Shown: positions 1 to 10,982 of the stretch, in pieces
Numbering within the stretch: position 1 is the stretch's first letter
Layout of the letters: the number at the start of each line of letters is the position of its first letter
DNA from: Thuidium tamariscinum
Taxonomy: Eukaryota; Streptophyta; Bryopsida; Hypnales; Thuidiaceae
Assembly: GCA_947034885.2 (NCBI GenBank)
Contig: OX344749.2
Location: 5,037,501 to 5,101,500, forward strand
Reading direction: 5' to 3'
Length of the DNA stretch: 64,000 nt
Program-made: the position numbers and the translations under genes
Notes under the pieces: generated by a model
Told to the model about the DNA's origin: nothing
What the model saw: only the letters and a program-made list of their open reading frames with translations
Database searches by the model: none

Positions 1-53
1 TATTTGAAACGGTGCAATTTCACCGCACGGTGCTAGAAAAAAAAGGTTGGTGA
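1..53 (+). repeat. Dispersed repeat E, copy 1 (cut by window edge)
   Basis: The stretch starting tatttgaaacggtgcaattt resembles the stretch starting near 8000 (tattttgaaatggtgtaatt). Both continue through a purine-rich run into aaggttggt-g / agggttggtaag. The copies differ by scattered substitutions. The left part lies outside the window, so the full element cannot be bounded. Confidence 0.5.
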
Positions 54-793
54 GCTCCCACCCTCCTTAAAGCTATGGGCAATTTTGAAGCTAGTATTAC
101 AAATTTTTAACAAACTTGAAGTTTGATGTAAGAATCACATATTCAAATTGTGTCTTGAAACAAAAAACTTAGTGTGATAGAGACATCCTTATGAATGAAG
201 AGATTGATATAAAGAAATTAATTAATAGTTGAGTATTGGAAATGCTATCTTGAAACCAAGCCCTTTAAATCGGGTCTTTACTTCTCAATGTTAACATAAT
301 TGCATCTAAGTACAACCTATTTCTAAAATACTCCCTACAAACCATTGCCTAAACAGTGATACAAAGTTTCTTTATAAAAAACTAGGATTGACTTTAAGTA
401 CTCCTATTTTTCAACAATTTCAAATTTTTTTAGTTTAATTGTGGCTAGGGCTCCAAAAATGCATGCTAATGGTACTCATTCTTGTAAAATGCTTACATCC
501 ATAATCTACATTGTTCAAAATATGACACATATAGTTGGATTATAAAATGTGACAAAAACCTAGGTATTGGTGATACAATATATCATTCAATTGAAAATTT
601 GGAACATGACAATTAGAAAGAGTCAAGTGTTAATTTCTGGTACACCAAGTGAGGATACTTTCAAAACTCACAACTTATTCATATTGTATCCAAATAATGC
701 ATGCTAAAGTGCCCTGGAATCCTCTTTCCACTACCAATAAGAACCAATAAATATTAACTTAGCCACAATTAGAAGAACCCATATCTTGCCATT
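1..793. other. AT-rich non-coding stretch
   Basis: No reading frame here looks coding on either strand. The sequence is AT-rich, with short A and T runs typical of the intergenic repeats elsewhere in the window. The first ~53 bases match a stretch near 8000 (listed separately), and the stretch ends where a family A inverted-repeat element begins. Confidence 0.6.
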
Positions 794-1122
794 AAGGTAG
801 AAGGATCTTAAATGGAGTGGGTTCTATAATGGTGCTCTACCTTAAATGTATAGTATTTGTACATGTTGCTTTTTCATAGCCTTTAGGAATGTACTAACAA
901 TGTACATTTTAGCTAGTGTACCGTTTTAGAGCCCTATGCCCTTTCAACTTCAAAATTTGATAACTAATTCCACAAAGCTCCAAAAAATATGAAACGACTT
1001 GGGTTAAATGTCAATTCCATTTATCTTTCAAGGAAAATATCCTGAAAAATATTTCAAGATGTTTCACCTCCCCCAAATTCCGTTTCAGCCCTTAGATGGG
1101 CGATTACTGAGCCTTCTACCTT
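794..1122 (+). mobile_element. Family A MITE-like element, copy 1
   Basis: About 329 bp, beginning AAGGTAGAAGGATC and ending GAGCCTTCTACCTT, which are near-perfect inverted repeats of each other. A second inverted pair lies inside the left half, around the words ttctataatggtg and the reverse-oriented caccattttagagcc type sequence, so the left half can fold back on itself. It has no coding capacity. Copies 2 and 3 share the internal block around aactaattccacaaagctc and the block gatgtttcacctcccc. Terminal inverted repeats, small size and several copies fit a non-autonomous DNA transposon. No clear target-site duplication was seen, so the superfamily is not assigned. Confidence 0.75.
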
Positions 1123-3246
1123 GTTACCAGTCGAATGTAATTCTTCTTCTGCCAAATTAATTGCCTAATTAGTAGTGGTCGAGCCTGATACGATGGGATT
1201 AGATGTTACGAGATGTACTTCTACAGTGCCTTTCACACAAGCAACGAATCTATGCGAAGGAGACCCACTCTGGTCCTCGAGATGAGCATAAACTAGAATA
1301 CGAGGTTCTCCATCTCCCTTCCTAAGATACTTATGACTTGCTTGGAGGACGACGCTTTCTTCAACCCTCGCCGGCTCCACCGCCTTCAGCACCGAACCTC
1401 AACTGTCGCTCCGGGGCAGGTCTCATCTTAGCAGGTCGCACCTCGCCTCGTACCTTATTAGCAGGTCTCATCGTGTCGCTCACTATCTGGGCTATTGCAG
1501 GTGTTTTCCTGTCGTGTCGGTGCAAAATTCTGGTACAAATTAATGAGACGCTAGCTTTGACGCGCGGGGGCTATTGCTCTTCGATCAATTGGTGGGATTG
1601 TAGCCGTTTGATGGGTTGGTGGCGCCGTGCGATTGGGTGGCATGGATGATCCTTCTGCAATCGTGAATCTTAAATTGGGTACGTTCACTCCAGCTTTTCC
1701 TGTATCTGCGAGGCGGGACGTTTCTTCAAGTTGGGTCCGTTTCACTCTCCAGGAATTCCGGGTCGTTCTTGCTTACTTGCGGGGTAACCAACCAACGATT
1801 CTACAGAAGGAGGATCCTAAATAATATGTTTTTGTGTATACGAGACAGAGAGCAGAGGTAGACAGACGTATCACGGTGCAGTTTGCTGATTGTCGATCGA
1901 TCTCTTTTTCAGGACCAGGCCGGTGACCATGGAGTTGTCGGCAGCAATGGAATGGTGGCTGAGCGGTTGGGTTTGAAGTTTTGTGGCGTCAAAGTTAGGA
2001 GTACGAGAGAGGGCTTAACCTAATACGTGAAAGCATTGGGGTGGATCTCGGAGTGATGTGATTCTGAATTTCTTGTTTACATATATTCGATTGCGTTGCT
2101 TGGAGAGGCAGTCACGTGGGTAAATTGCTGGCCTGTGTTACGGTAAACCCTCTCTCTATTCCTGTCTTTGCCTTACACACGCGCGCACCAGCTGCAATCG
2201 GATCGATGGATGCCTGCTTTAATTAAGTCGTCTGCGAAGAAGCAAGCTCATCATGTGGACATTAGGCAATTGAAGGTACGCCATCAATTTCTGTTTCACC
2301 AGATGGACATAGTTGCATGTCGGTGGGTAATTATAATATTTTGCAGGGATCCGATCCAATTAGAGAGTAGCCATGATATGATGCTTGCTTGAAGGTGGTG
2401 ATTTTGGTGTTTAATCCTGTGAATTCTTGATTCCTGTGATGGTAGCCACAGCTCCTTGAGACTCATATTTGGCGCTGAGCTTGATTTCTGTTAATTACTA
2501 GAATGATCAGACTATTCTCGTTAGCAAATTAAAGCAAAGTGGAGTCCTACGCAGTGTAGAATGCATTCTTCGGATACCTTAGTTATAAGGTATTCTGAAA
2601 GTTTGATGCTAAATAATCTAATACTGACACTGCTTTTGATGTTGAGGTGGTGTACAAATCTCAAAATTGATATCCATTCATTTTGCAAGATTGTGAAGTG
2701 TTCCATTTTCTTAGGTAGGTGTTGCAATTAGGTGTGGTTCGCTTACTGGCTTACTTTGAATTGTTTGGAGGTGCACCTCGATCTGGTTGAAGTTGAATGA
2801 TTCAGAACGGTATTTTCTACTTCATTCTGGAGTTGAATTGATGTCTGAGACACGATGTAGCGATGGCTGGAATTAGATTATTTGCTGCACTCGAGTCTGT
2901 ATGTGTCCCTTGAAAATCTTTTGGATCAGACTTGAGCTGAGCGCCGTTTGAGGAGGCCTCCTGTTTATTTGTGTAGCATTTTGCAATTGATTATCGGTGA
3001 TTCGAAGTTCATACTCCATCCTGTGGGAAAAAAAGGCGAAAAATGTATGGATGTCAATCTTGATAAATTGCCGATATTCCACTACTTTAACGCGGTTCAG
3101 GACATGTTGGCTGAACTCAAAATCTATATTGGGCATAGATCGTGGCCTGAAATCAGACCTTTGCAGAGGTGTATGTCACAAGTTTTGATGCATGGAGTAA
3201 TGCCAATGTAACGAAATTGAGATTGTAAAGAATGGGGATATGATAT
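1123..3246. other. GC-richer intergenic island with only weak coding signals
   Basis: This stretch has higher GC than its surroundings, like the 5-prime regions of genes elsewhere in the window. A 75-codon minus-strand frame at 1165-1392 has varied, protein-like composition (words such as GEPRILVYAHLEDQSG), but I do not recognise it and no splice partners are apparent. On the plus strand, an ATG at 2210 leads through 22 codons to a good donor (AAG|GTACGC, after 2275) and a good acceptor (TTTTGCAG|GGATCC, exon from 2347), but the spliced frame stops seven codons later. The island could be a decayed gene, a non-coding transcript or a promoter whose gene has been lost. Confidence 0.3.
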
Positions 3247-3479
3247 CATGATGGTGAATTTGGTTAAAATGGTGGTATTCCATTAGTTTAACACTTTTTA
3301 CAATGTAGATAGCATGCTCTAAAATTGAAATCTGGCATCTAGATTTGAAAAACCTATATAGGTCTTAGATGTTTGAAAATCTATACCAATCCTAAATGTC
3401 AGTTTGCAATTTAGACTATATGGTGTGAAAAATGGCATATGGAAGGAATATGGTCACTTTGACAAGATTTGCCATCATG
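3247..3479 (+). mobile_element. Family C MITE-like element, copy 1
   Basis: About 233 bp. The left end CATGATGGTGAATTTGG and the right end, reverse complemented (CATGATGGCAAATCTTG), match over roughly 35 bp with some mismatches. The interior carries repeated words of the type tagatgtttgaaaatctata. It has no coding capacity. A related element of the same orientation lies about 55 bp to the right. Confidence 0.7.
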
Positions 3480-3535
3480 TGGGATCATGATTTTGGAGTG
3501 TACATTTTTTAACAACAAAGTTCATTCAATACTAC

Positions 3536-3842
3536 AGTGAATTTTGTTAAAATGGTGGTATTCGATTAGTTTGATAGTTTTGACAATTTAGTCCACCTAT
3601 TCTAAAATCTACAATTGTAATAGATATTTGAAATCTACTTGTGTTGTAGATGTCTAAAATCTATACTAGTCCAAGATGTTTCTGATTGTGAAGTCTGAAA
3701 TTTGAATGTGTCATAAATTTTGGAGATCTACATCTTTTCTAGATGTTTGAAATCTATATTCAAGATGTCAGTTCTTAATTCAGACCTTGTAGTCCAAAAA
3801 ACGGCATAAGGAATACCTTCATTTTAACAAAATTTACCATTA
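3536..3842 (+). mobile_element. Family C MITE-like element, copy 2
   Basis: About 307 bp. The left end GTGAATTTTGTTAAAATGG and the reverse complement of the right end (GGTAAATTTTGTTAAAATG) form the same long inverted repeat as copy 1. The interior shares the tagatgt-tgaaatctata words and the terminal block ending in aacggcataaggaatac, equivalent to aatggcatatggaaggaat in copy 1. The two copies sit in tandem, separated by a short spacer. Confidence 0.7.
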
Positions 3843-3941
3843 CAAGAAAATTAGCTTTTCAAAACCATGTATCATTGGTCCTTTTAATATTGAATATTTG
3901 AGTGATTTCTAAAAATTGTAATATTATTGTATTGGAGGTTT

Positions 3942-4254
3942 AGGTAGAAGGCTCTTAAATGGAGCGGGTTCTAAAATGGTGTCCTACCTTAAATGTACAG
4001 TACTTGTACATGTTGCTTTTTCATAACCTTCAGTGTACATTTTAGGTAGGGCACCATTTTAGAGCCCTATGCCCTTTCAACTTCAAAATTTGATAACTAA
4101 TTCCACAAAGCTCCAAAAAATATGAAACAACTTGAATTAGACATCAATTCCACTTGTCTTTCTAAAAAAATAGATTGAAAAATATTTCAAGATGTTTCAC
4201 CTCCCCAAAATTCAGTTTCAGCCCTTAGATGGGCAATTAGTGAGCCCTCTACTT
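3942..4254 (+). mobile_element. Family A MITE-like element, copy 2
   Basis: About 313 bp, starting AGGTAGAAGGCTC and ending GAGCCCTCTACTTT. It is the closest relative of copy 1. The internal hairpin is clearest here: ggttctaaaatggtgtccta pairs with the reverse complement of a word containing tagggcaccattttagagcc. TTTA stands immediately outside both ends when the element is read as GGTAG...CTAC, a possible short target duplication. Confidence 0.75.
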
Positions 4255-4744
4255 TACAACTAGTTGATTAAACTAGTTGATTATCTATCATATTGACCTT
4301 CCATGCTTGAGGCAATGGCTACGGTTATTGCACTTGAATGTGACTTCTTTTTGAAATTGACCCACACATTTTTATCCATAATTTACTATTAATGATAGTC
4401 TAAGGTTTGTTTTAGAAATACCTTTGTTTGCACTTAAAAAATTTACAATCTATTCATCTGATGTATTGTAAATGTATAAGAAAGGGATTTAAAATATCCT
4501 TTTAACATCCAAAAATATCCAACAAAAATTAGAAAATCAATAGTAAGAATAATGTCAAATTTTGCTAAATTGGATTCATTTAGGTGTTGTTAGGCTAGAA
4601 CAATCTTTGACAAGCCAATCGGTTGTGTAATGCTTATTTCATGGGTAATAAATAATAATATTTTAAAAATAATTGGTTGGATAGAAAGAAGGAAGTGAAG
4701 GAAGTGCAAATTGAGAGGGATGAATCTCATTGCTTAAACTACAA
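4255..4744. other. AT-rich spacer between elements
   Basis: No coding frame, RNA gene or defined repeat could be supported. It separates the family A copy on the left from the family B copy on the right. Confidence 0.5.
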
Positions 4745-5072
4745 CATAAGAGGATTTTCAGCTGGTTTACAAGACTATGAGTTCCCAAACGCTGGGAACG
4801 CAGTGTTGATGTGGTGGAGCGACTGCCATGTCAGAAAATACTAATTAATTAATTATTGTAATTAATTATTTAATATATTTTTTTTAAATTTGGAATTTTA
4901 AGAAAAATCATTTTCTTTCCTTTTTAAACATTCTGAATTTTTTTGAAATTTAAGAAAAAAAAATTTCAAAATTCAAAAATTCAGACCAGGAAGGGGCTGG
5001 TCTGTAGCAGCGGGAACAGTTTCTGGGAACACCCCTGAAACAGTCTTCTAGGGGGCCAAAAATCCTCTTATG
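4745..5072 (+). mobile_element. Family B MITE-like element, copy 1
   Basis: About 328 bp with well-kept terminal inverted repeats CATAAGAGGATTTT and AAAATCCTCTTATG. The left subterminal part reads gagttcccaaacgctgggaa, the centre is a long A/T tract, and the right part holds gaccaggaaggggctggtct (itself a short palindrome) followed by gggaacacccctgaaacag. It has no coding capacity. This is the best-preserved of four family members in the window. Confidence 0.75.
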
Positions 5073-5828
5073 ATTATGAAGTTCACTTTTGAAGCTAGTA
5101 TTTGAATATAATAAATTGTAAAGTAAATTTTTATCTCATGAAAATTTAAAAGTGTTAATTACTTTTTCTATTGCATTATATTATTACGGCTTCTTTGAAA
5201 CCTTTTGATTGATTCATTTCATATCTTGCAAATTTAGAAGTAGCCACTTTTGAAAAATAAAATTGAGTTACTAGTAATCATTTTAGCATTTTTTATGTTA
5301 GTAAAGTAGGTATATCCAAAAGTGCCACGTTTCTAAAAGCACCATCTACAATGCACGTACATTTCCAAAATCAGTCATGTTTGGAGACTATAGATGACGC
5401 TTTTAGAAACTAACTTTGACCGTTAATAACTTTTGCATACGGGATCCAAATCCAACGTTCTTTGGTGCATTGGAACATGCTTTCACTTGCCAACAACAAT
5501 GCATGAAAATCAGAACAAGCTAATAACAATAACTATGCACAGTATGAATAAGTGGCGCTTTTGGGTGTACCCACTTTAGTGAGGATGTAAAAACTGTCTT
5601 ATTAGGATCAGTATGTCACCAAATTTGCTGCTTACTTCACGGTATAAAAAAATCACACCATTTGTTTGATGGTGCATTCAATACAATCCGTCTTTCTTCC
5701 CACTCATTTTTATTATCAAGAATTTGTAAGACCTGTCATAGAGACAACAACTCATTGTCGTGTGTCACAAGAGACTCTTTTTAGATTAAATTTGATTTGT
5801 AGACCATAAAAATCTAAACTCAAATTTT
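5073..5828. other. AT-rich spacer between two family B elements
   Basis: No supported gene. Two similar phrases about a reading of ~0.25 kb apart (aaagtaggtatatccaaaag at 5303 and a reverse-sense ttgggtgtacccacttta near 5560) form a loose inverted repeat around 5290-5580, which may mark another degenerate foldback element. I could not bound it confidently. Confidence 0.35.
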
Positions 5829-6184
5829 AATAGGGGAGATTTTAGGGCATTATAAGATTTCAAGTTCCCGGATGAAGGGAACTCTGGAAACAGTGTAACA
5901 TTAGTATTCTAAAGTAGACATTAGTATTCTAAAGTGGCTAAGACTATGCCACATCAAATATTACTAAATTGTTTATTTAGTTAATTTTTAAATAAAAAAA
6001 TTTGAAAAAAAATTTCTAATTTAGTTTTCACTTTCTTATTACTTTTCTAAAATTTGGGGGAAAAAAATTTAATTTAGAAAACCAGATTGTCATGGTCAGT
6101 AAGCAATTCCTAGATAATACAGGGGATTGCTAAGGAAACAACCCCAAAACAATCTCTTCTTGCCCTCAAATTTCTTCTAATGGG
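5829..6184 (+). mobile_element. Family B MITE-like element, copy 2 (diverged)
   Basis: About 356 bp. The ends are degraded but recognisable: taataggggagattttaggg on the left and gccctcaaatttcttctaat on the right, which are imperfect inverted repeats. The same left module (caagttcccggatgaaggga), AT-rich centre and right module (ggattgctaaggaaacaacc) as in copy 1 are present in the same order. A short direct duplication, acattagtattctaaagt, occurs twice inside near 5901-5940. Confidence 0.6.
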
Positions 6185-6438
6185 GGAATTATTTTGAACT
6201 TCACCAATAATTATGTTTCATTTTCCTTATTCAACAAATATTTCACATTCTAATTTGACGTCATGTTGCACACACATTTGATCAAGCCATTTGCAAGTTG
6301 CAAATTTAAAAACATAAATCATCATTTAAAAAAAATTGATTTAAAATAATAATAAACTATGATAGGAAAATCTGATGAGACACAACAATTGACTTTTGCT
6401 AGGAAGTTTGTGTGTGAGCCAATTTCTACCCACTTGGG

Positions 6439-6505
<67 letters not shown>

Positions 6506-7999
6506 TAAGTCTTCCCAAATTATATATAACTCATATTTGTTGTTTTTTCTTTAATGGAAGGTCAATCATTACAAATAGCTTTCATACTGTATACAATAGA
6601 ACTTCCCTAATTTTTATCCTCTCTACCTCAATAAAATGTTATTAGAGAACTTTGATTGTTGATCCCAATTTAACAATATGAATGACATACAAAGATCATG
6701 TTGTTCTCTAAAGCAATAACCTCTCTTACTGAATGTGTTAGATCGATCCTAATCTTATTGAGTTAGAAAGGTTGTCCTATAGTAGGTTCTATGGCCCATA
6801 TGGCCGTTTAAAGTTGAAGTATTAGTGACTGACTTTTTAAGCAATTTTAGAGCAGATGGTGAGGACTAACAACTAGTTGGAAATTATTTACATGTATATA
6901 TAACATTTCACTTCATCTACAATCATCCTTAAGTGAGCTATGTTTTGTAATTTTTGCAATTTATTGCAATCATATATTATAATTATAAAAAAATTCATTT
7001 TCTTGTAGTCAATTGATGTAGCATAAAGACTAATTTGGTAGTGTATATGCAAGCATAAGGAGACAAGATGTACCAATTTTGAAACAAATTGATGAGCTAT
7101 TTTAATATTTGGATGTATAATGACAATTTGCATGAAAGTCCTATTATCTAATTGCCTTGGAATTTATTTAGACATTGTATGTAAGCGCTAATAGCTTCCC
7201 TTAAGAGTGTAAATAATTGATGCTTGACCATTTATAATAGACAAATTTGTTGGGTCTCTGTATGGAAACTATGAATTGAAAGTTGTAGTGTTAATTAAAT
7301 GCAAGATTATTCATAGATAAATACATTAGATTACTAAATCATTTGTTGGAAAAGTGTAAAGAAACCAATTAGAGGGTGTTTGCAATTGAATGGAGACTTA
7401 AGAATTGGCTACTTATATTTAAAATAGATTTCAAGTATAAAGTGTATGACAAAATTGATAGGATAGATGTATTAGTGGTAATTTAAAGTAAATTATTAAG
7501 GTGATTCAAATTGCTTATCTAAGATATTGCATAAGCAACTAGGCTATGAACTTTGAAAAATTGTAGAGAGCTTTAAAACCTAGATTAATGGAAGTCAATT
7601 TGCTAGATAAGAATTAAGGCTAGTAGATAGAGTAGACATAACAAGGTCAGATGGTCATTGGGATGAAAGATCTAGATAAAACAAATTGTATTAATGTTGT
7701 ATGTTACCATGGGTTATTTTGACCTTGCTTGAAGATATAAACTAGTTGGAGATCAAAAGTACCAAAAACTAGGTAGTATTTGTTTGATTGGTCACAAGTA
7801 TCCCTTTTTTATAACTTTTTGAGAAAGTGCCAAGATGGCAATCACTTGAAATTTGGTGAAGCATTGTATTTCTACATTCATTCGTCTTTTGGGCTTAAAA
7901 ACACTTTTCCATCATACTCGTACACTTTTTCATCCAAATTTGGTAACTTCATCCACATTTTAAAGAGAATTGGAAAGTTTCTGGTGAAAAAAAGACATT
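6185..7999. other. AT-rich intergenic DNA
   Basis: Apart from the TA microsatellite listed separately, I see no gene and no repeat I can bound. The open frames at 6888-7133 (minus) and 7780-8007 (plus) have the Phe/Tyr/Ile/Lys-heavy composition expected of translated AT-rich non-coding DNA. Confidence 0.5.
6443..6503. repeat. (TA)n microsatellite
   Basis: About 30 uninterrupted TA dinucleotides. Such tracts are unstable in length and can mislead assembly, so the true copy number may differ. Confidence 0.95.
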
Positions 8000-8055
8000 T
8001 ATTTTGAAATGGTGTAATTTGGCCCAAGGGTGTTGGAAAAAGAAAGGGTTGGTAA
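8000..8055 (+). repeat. Dispersed repeat E, copy 2
   Basis: This matches the first ~53 bases of the window (tattttgaaatggtgtaatt, then ggtgttggaaaaagaaaggg and ttggtaag). It lies just left of dispersed repeat D, so it may belong to one larger element. Confidence 0.5.
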
Positions 8056-8184
8056 GAAGCCTACATTAGATAGGGAAGTTTTATTTTAGAATGGAGATTG
8101 GTCAATTAGAGTTCACATCTTCATAAGTAATTAGATTGTAAATAGTTATTGGGACAAATTGCTTGGCATTTTGATTACATTAGA

Positions 8185-9180
8185 TAATATGCATGCATGA
8201 CAAGTTGTAGTTTATCCCCTAAAGGACCAACATGCCTTTTTTGGCAACATAATTATTTTGGGCAAGTACGTGTGACTAGAGATTTCTATATTTTGGGATA
8301 AAATTTTAATAGAAGGTGTGGACAAGGATTATTTTTAAAGCCCAACAATTTTCATGACTTTTGACTACATGGTTAAAAAGTTATTGCATAATATGTTGTT
8401 TATTTCTCAACTTGGGCAATTTGGGCAGATAAAAAAAGTCACTTTTTTAGAAAATAAAAATTTGAAATTATTTTAATAGATTTATACATACTTGGAAAGC
8501 TTTGAATCATTCCATTTGGACTAATGAGTCAAAAGTTATAAATAGTTTTAGTTTGCGGATAGTTATAGATTCCCTACTCTAAAATAAACTTTGAAGTCCT
8601 TTATTTTACTCAATTTTCAATATTTTTGAAAAAAATAAAAATATTGGGTGTAGGTTGTTTATTACAACATTTGAACCATTGGGATTGGCAAGTTTCAATT
8701 TCACAAATAAACTTTTAACAATTTAGTATTTTGAATCATTTTCTACTTCTTTTTACTTATTATTTTTTTTCTATATGTTGTCCAATTCCAAATGATTTGA
8801 AATTTTTTGAGCATGTATCCAACTTGCCTTGGAGAATGAATCCAAAGAAGCATTACCATTTTGGACTCTTTTTCATACAAATGTGAGCTTGTAAAGTATA
8901 GATGCCTGGATTTTTGTAGTGATAAAAATAGGATTTTTATAACTTCAAACACTAATATCTTGTAATCCACATGGTAAAAATGTACGAAATTTCTCCCTCG
9001 TCTTTTCAAACCTGAATACTACAAGATCCTATGGTTATATGTGTCCAAAAACAATATTCTCCAAATATTTGGTACTTGTGTTAGAAATGGCAGTTTTGGA
9101 GGTTTTTTGGTGAAAACATAGTCAAAGAACTTTAGGGGTTATCTTGGACAAATTGTTTAGGGGATCACTCATTGTAATTT
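8185..9180 (+). repeat. Dispersed repeat D, copy 1 (~1 kb)
   Basis: About 1 kb that aligns collinearly with 34700-35640. Shared landmarks in order are: tttcatgacttttgactaca, gtcacttttttagaaaat against tagtttttttagggcaaa, ccctactctaaaataaactt against ctctactctaaaataaactt, aaatgaatccaaagaagca-like words, cttgtaatccacatgg, and tacaagatcctatggttat against tacaagatcctacaattac. No protein reads through it and no terminal repeats were found. A shorter related stretch lies in reverse orientation near 62580-62720. It is probably an old non-autonomous mobile element of unknown class. Confidence 0.65.
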
Positions 9181-10340
9181 AAAGTATATATTTGAATTAA
9201 AAGGGTATTTGATGTGGTTCTATTTAGCTTAATTATTTCACTAAGATGACCATATTTTTATATTAAAAGCTACAATGGGTGTATTTTCAATATCCTATGG
9301 TTATCATAAATTCATTAATGCAATTTTTAAAGTGTAACTATTTTACATTTAATATTTAGGTGTCTAGTTTTTTCTAGCTCACATCCTTCTTCATAGATTT
9401 TTATTTTTGTCTATTATATATATATATGATATACACCTTAAGATCAACAACAATCAATTCAAATGCTATTAACAAAGAGCCAATTTTAATAGCAAGTTTA
9501 CAACCAATTACTTTAGAACTACCAATGATTCAACTATTTTGAGCACTATCCCATTCAACATAAGTGTATTAACACATCTAACTTCAAAAATCGAAGTTAA
9601 ATGTTTGACTACAAACTCTATGCTTTTGTTGTACAAATTTCAACTTGTTGAATCTACTTAGGTAAATTTCTCTAATTGTGCAGTGTGACAATTTTTGCTG
9701 CTTGTAGTTAATGTCTTACATTTACACTTAAATTTTCTAATATATACACTACTACTACCTTGCTGCAAATTTAATCAACCACATTTCATTGTAGATTTTC
9801 TTGAATATGTACTTTTATCATCCGCATGAAATGATCTTTTCACATCTATTCACACTATAATATAAAAAATTTGCATGACCCTTATGTGTCTAGGCTAATA
9901 TATTCATAAAAATTCCTACTACATGGTCTTCAATGTGGCCTAATTTCTATTTATAAGAGTATGTAGCATTTCATAGACTTACGATGCTAGTATGTGAGCA
10001 TGAAAATGCAAGTATGTGAGCCTTAAGTATGTATATAAGTAGATATACAACAACCATTGGAGGTGATTATAACATAAACACCTATAATATAGGTATTTAT
10101 AACATAGTTACATAATAATTAGAGAAGGTTTCTATACTGTAGACACCTATTCCATAGTTATGTAGTCTTTTAAGCTCATGAGCTTACACTCTTAGGCTTA
10201 CATAATAGCAACCCTCTTTTATGGCCCCTATAGACTTATCCTTATATATCATATGAATTTTTTCCAACTGTAAATTAAATAGACCCTATCTTTTAACTCA
10301 CATAGTTTTCTAAAAACCTAATAGTGATCATTCTCTCATG
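9181..10340. other. AT-rich intergenic DNA
   Basis: No supported gene. Short repeated phrases occur (for example aacataaacacctataatat and aacatagttacataataatt near 10071-10111), but nothing with clear boundaries. Confidence 0.5.
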
Positions 10341-10610
10341 CATTAGAGGAAATTTTAAGGGTGCGGAAGATTGCGAGTTCCCAGATTGTGTGAACTCAAA
10401 ACTTGCTGTAGAAATAGGAATCCCATGTAGTCGAGAGAGTGCCATGTCATTGATTTTTTTTTTAATTTGAATTTTTTTTCACATTTCAAGACCCTCCTCC
10501 AATTTTATTTTTTTTGGTCAATAGTTGGCCTGACAACGGCCAACAATTTGGGAACGGTTTTGGAAACAGGATTGAAACGGGCTTCTTTTGCCTTGAAATC
10601 TTCTCTAATG
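10341..10610 (+). mobile_element. Family B MITE-like element, copy 3
   Basis: About 270 bp, starting CATTAGAGGAAATTTTAAGG and ending ccttgaaatcttctctaatg, inverted repeats of each other with few mismatches. The left module (gcgagttcccagattgtgtg) and right module (ggaacggttttggaaacagg) match copy 1, and the AT-rich centre is shorter. The element lies about 370 bp beyond the stop codon of the lectin receptor kinase gene. Confidence 0.7.
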
Positions 10611-10982
10611 GGACAAATTGTCAAAAATGAGCTCCTACTAGGCAAGACTAAGATTGATTTCATGTGTCCATTGCATTGGTAATGAATGGGCAACAAAAAT
10701 TTTATCCTTGAGGATAAGAGTGAAATTGAAACATTTGTGCAAATTGTGAAATTACATCCTATAAAAACGTTTATCCCATATTATTCTATTATACAAGTGA
10801 CTTTAATCACAATACAAAGAGATAGTTTGACCATTCCTTAGATCTTGAACAATCCTTATACAATTAGTTTTAGGTGCTTGCTAGGTAAACAAAATTAAAA
10901 TACAACATAGTATGATCATTGAAGGAGACTTAGACTAAGGAAGCAGGAAAAGGTACAATTCAATTACTCAAATAGCATTGTG

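Noticed and set aside
6443-6503. The long TA run as a TATA promoter
   Set aside because: It is a pure dinucleotide microsatellite with no gene nearby on either side.
8743-9009. An 88-codon minus-strand frame in dispersed repeat D
   Set aside because: The homologous position in the second copy does not preserve this frame, so it is not a conserved protein of the element.
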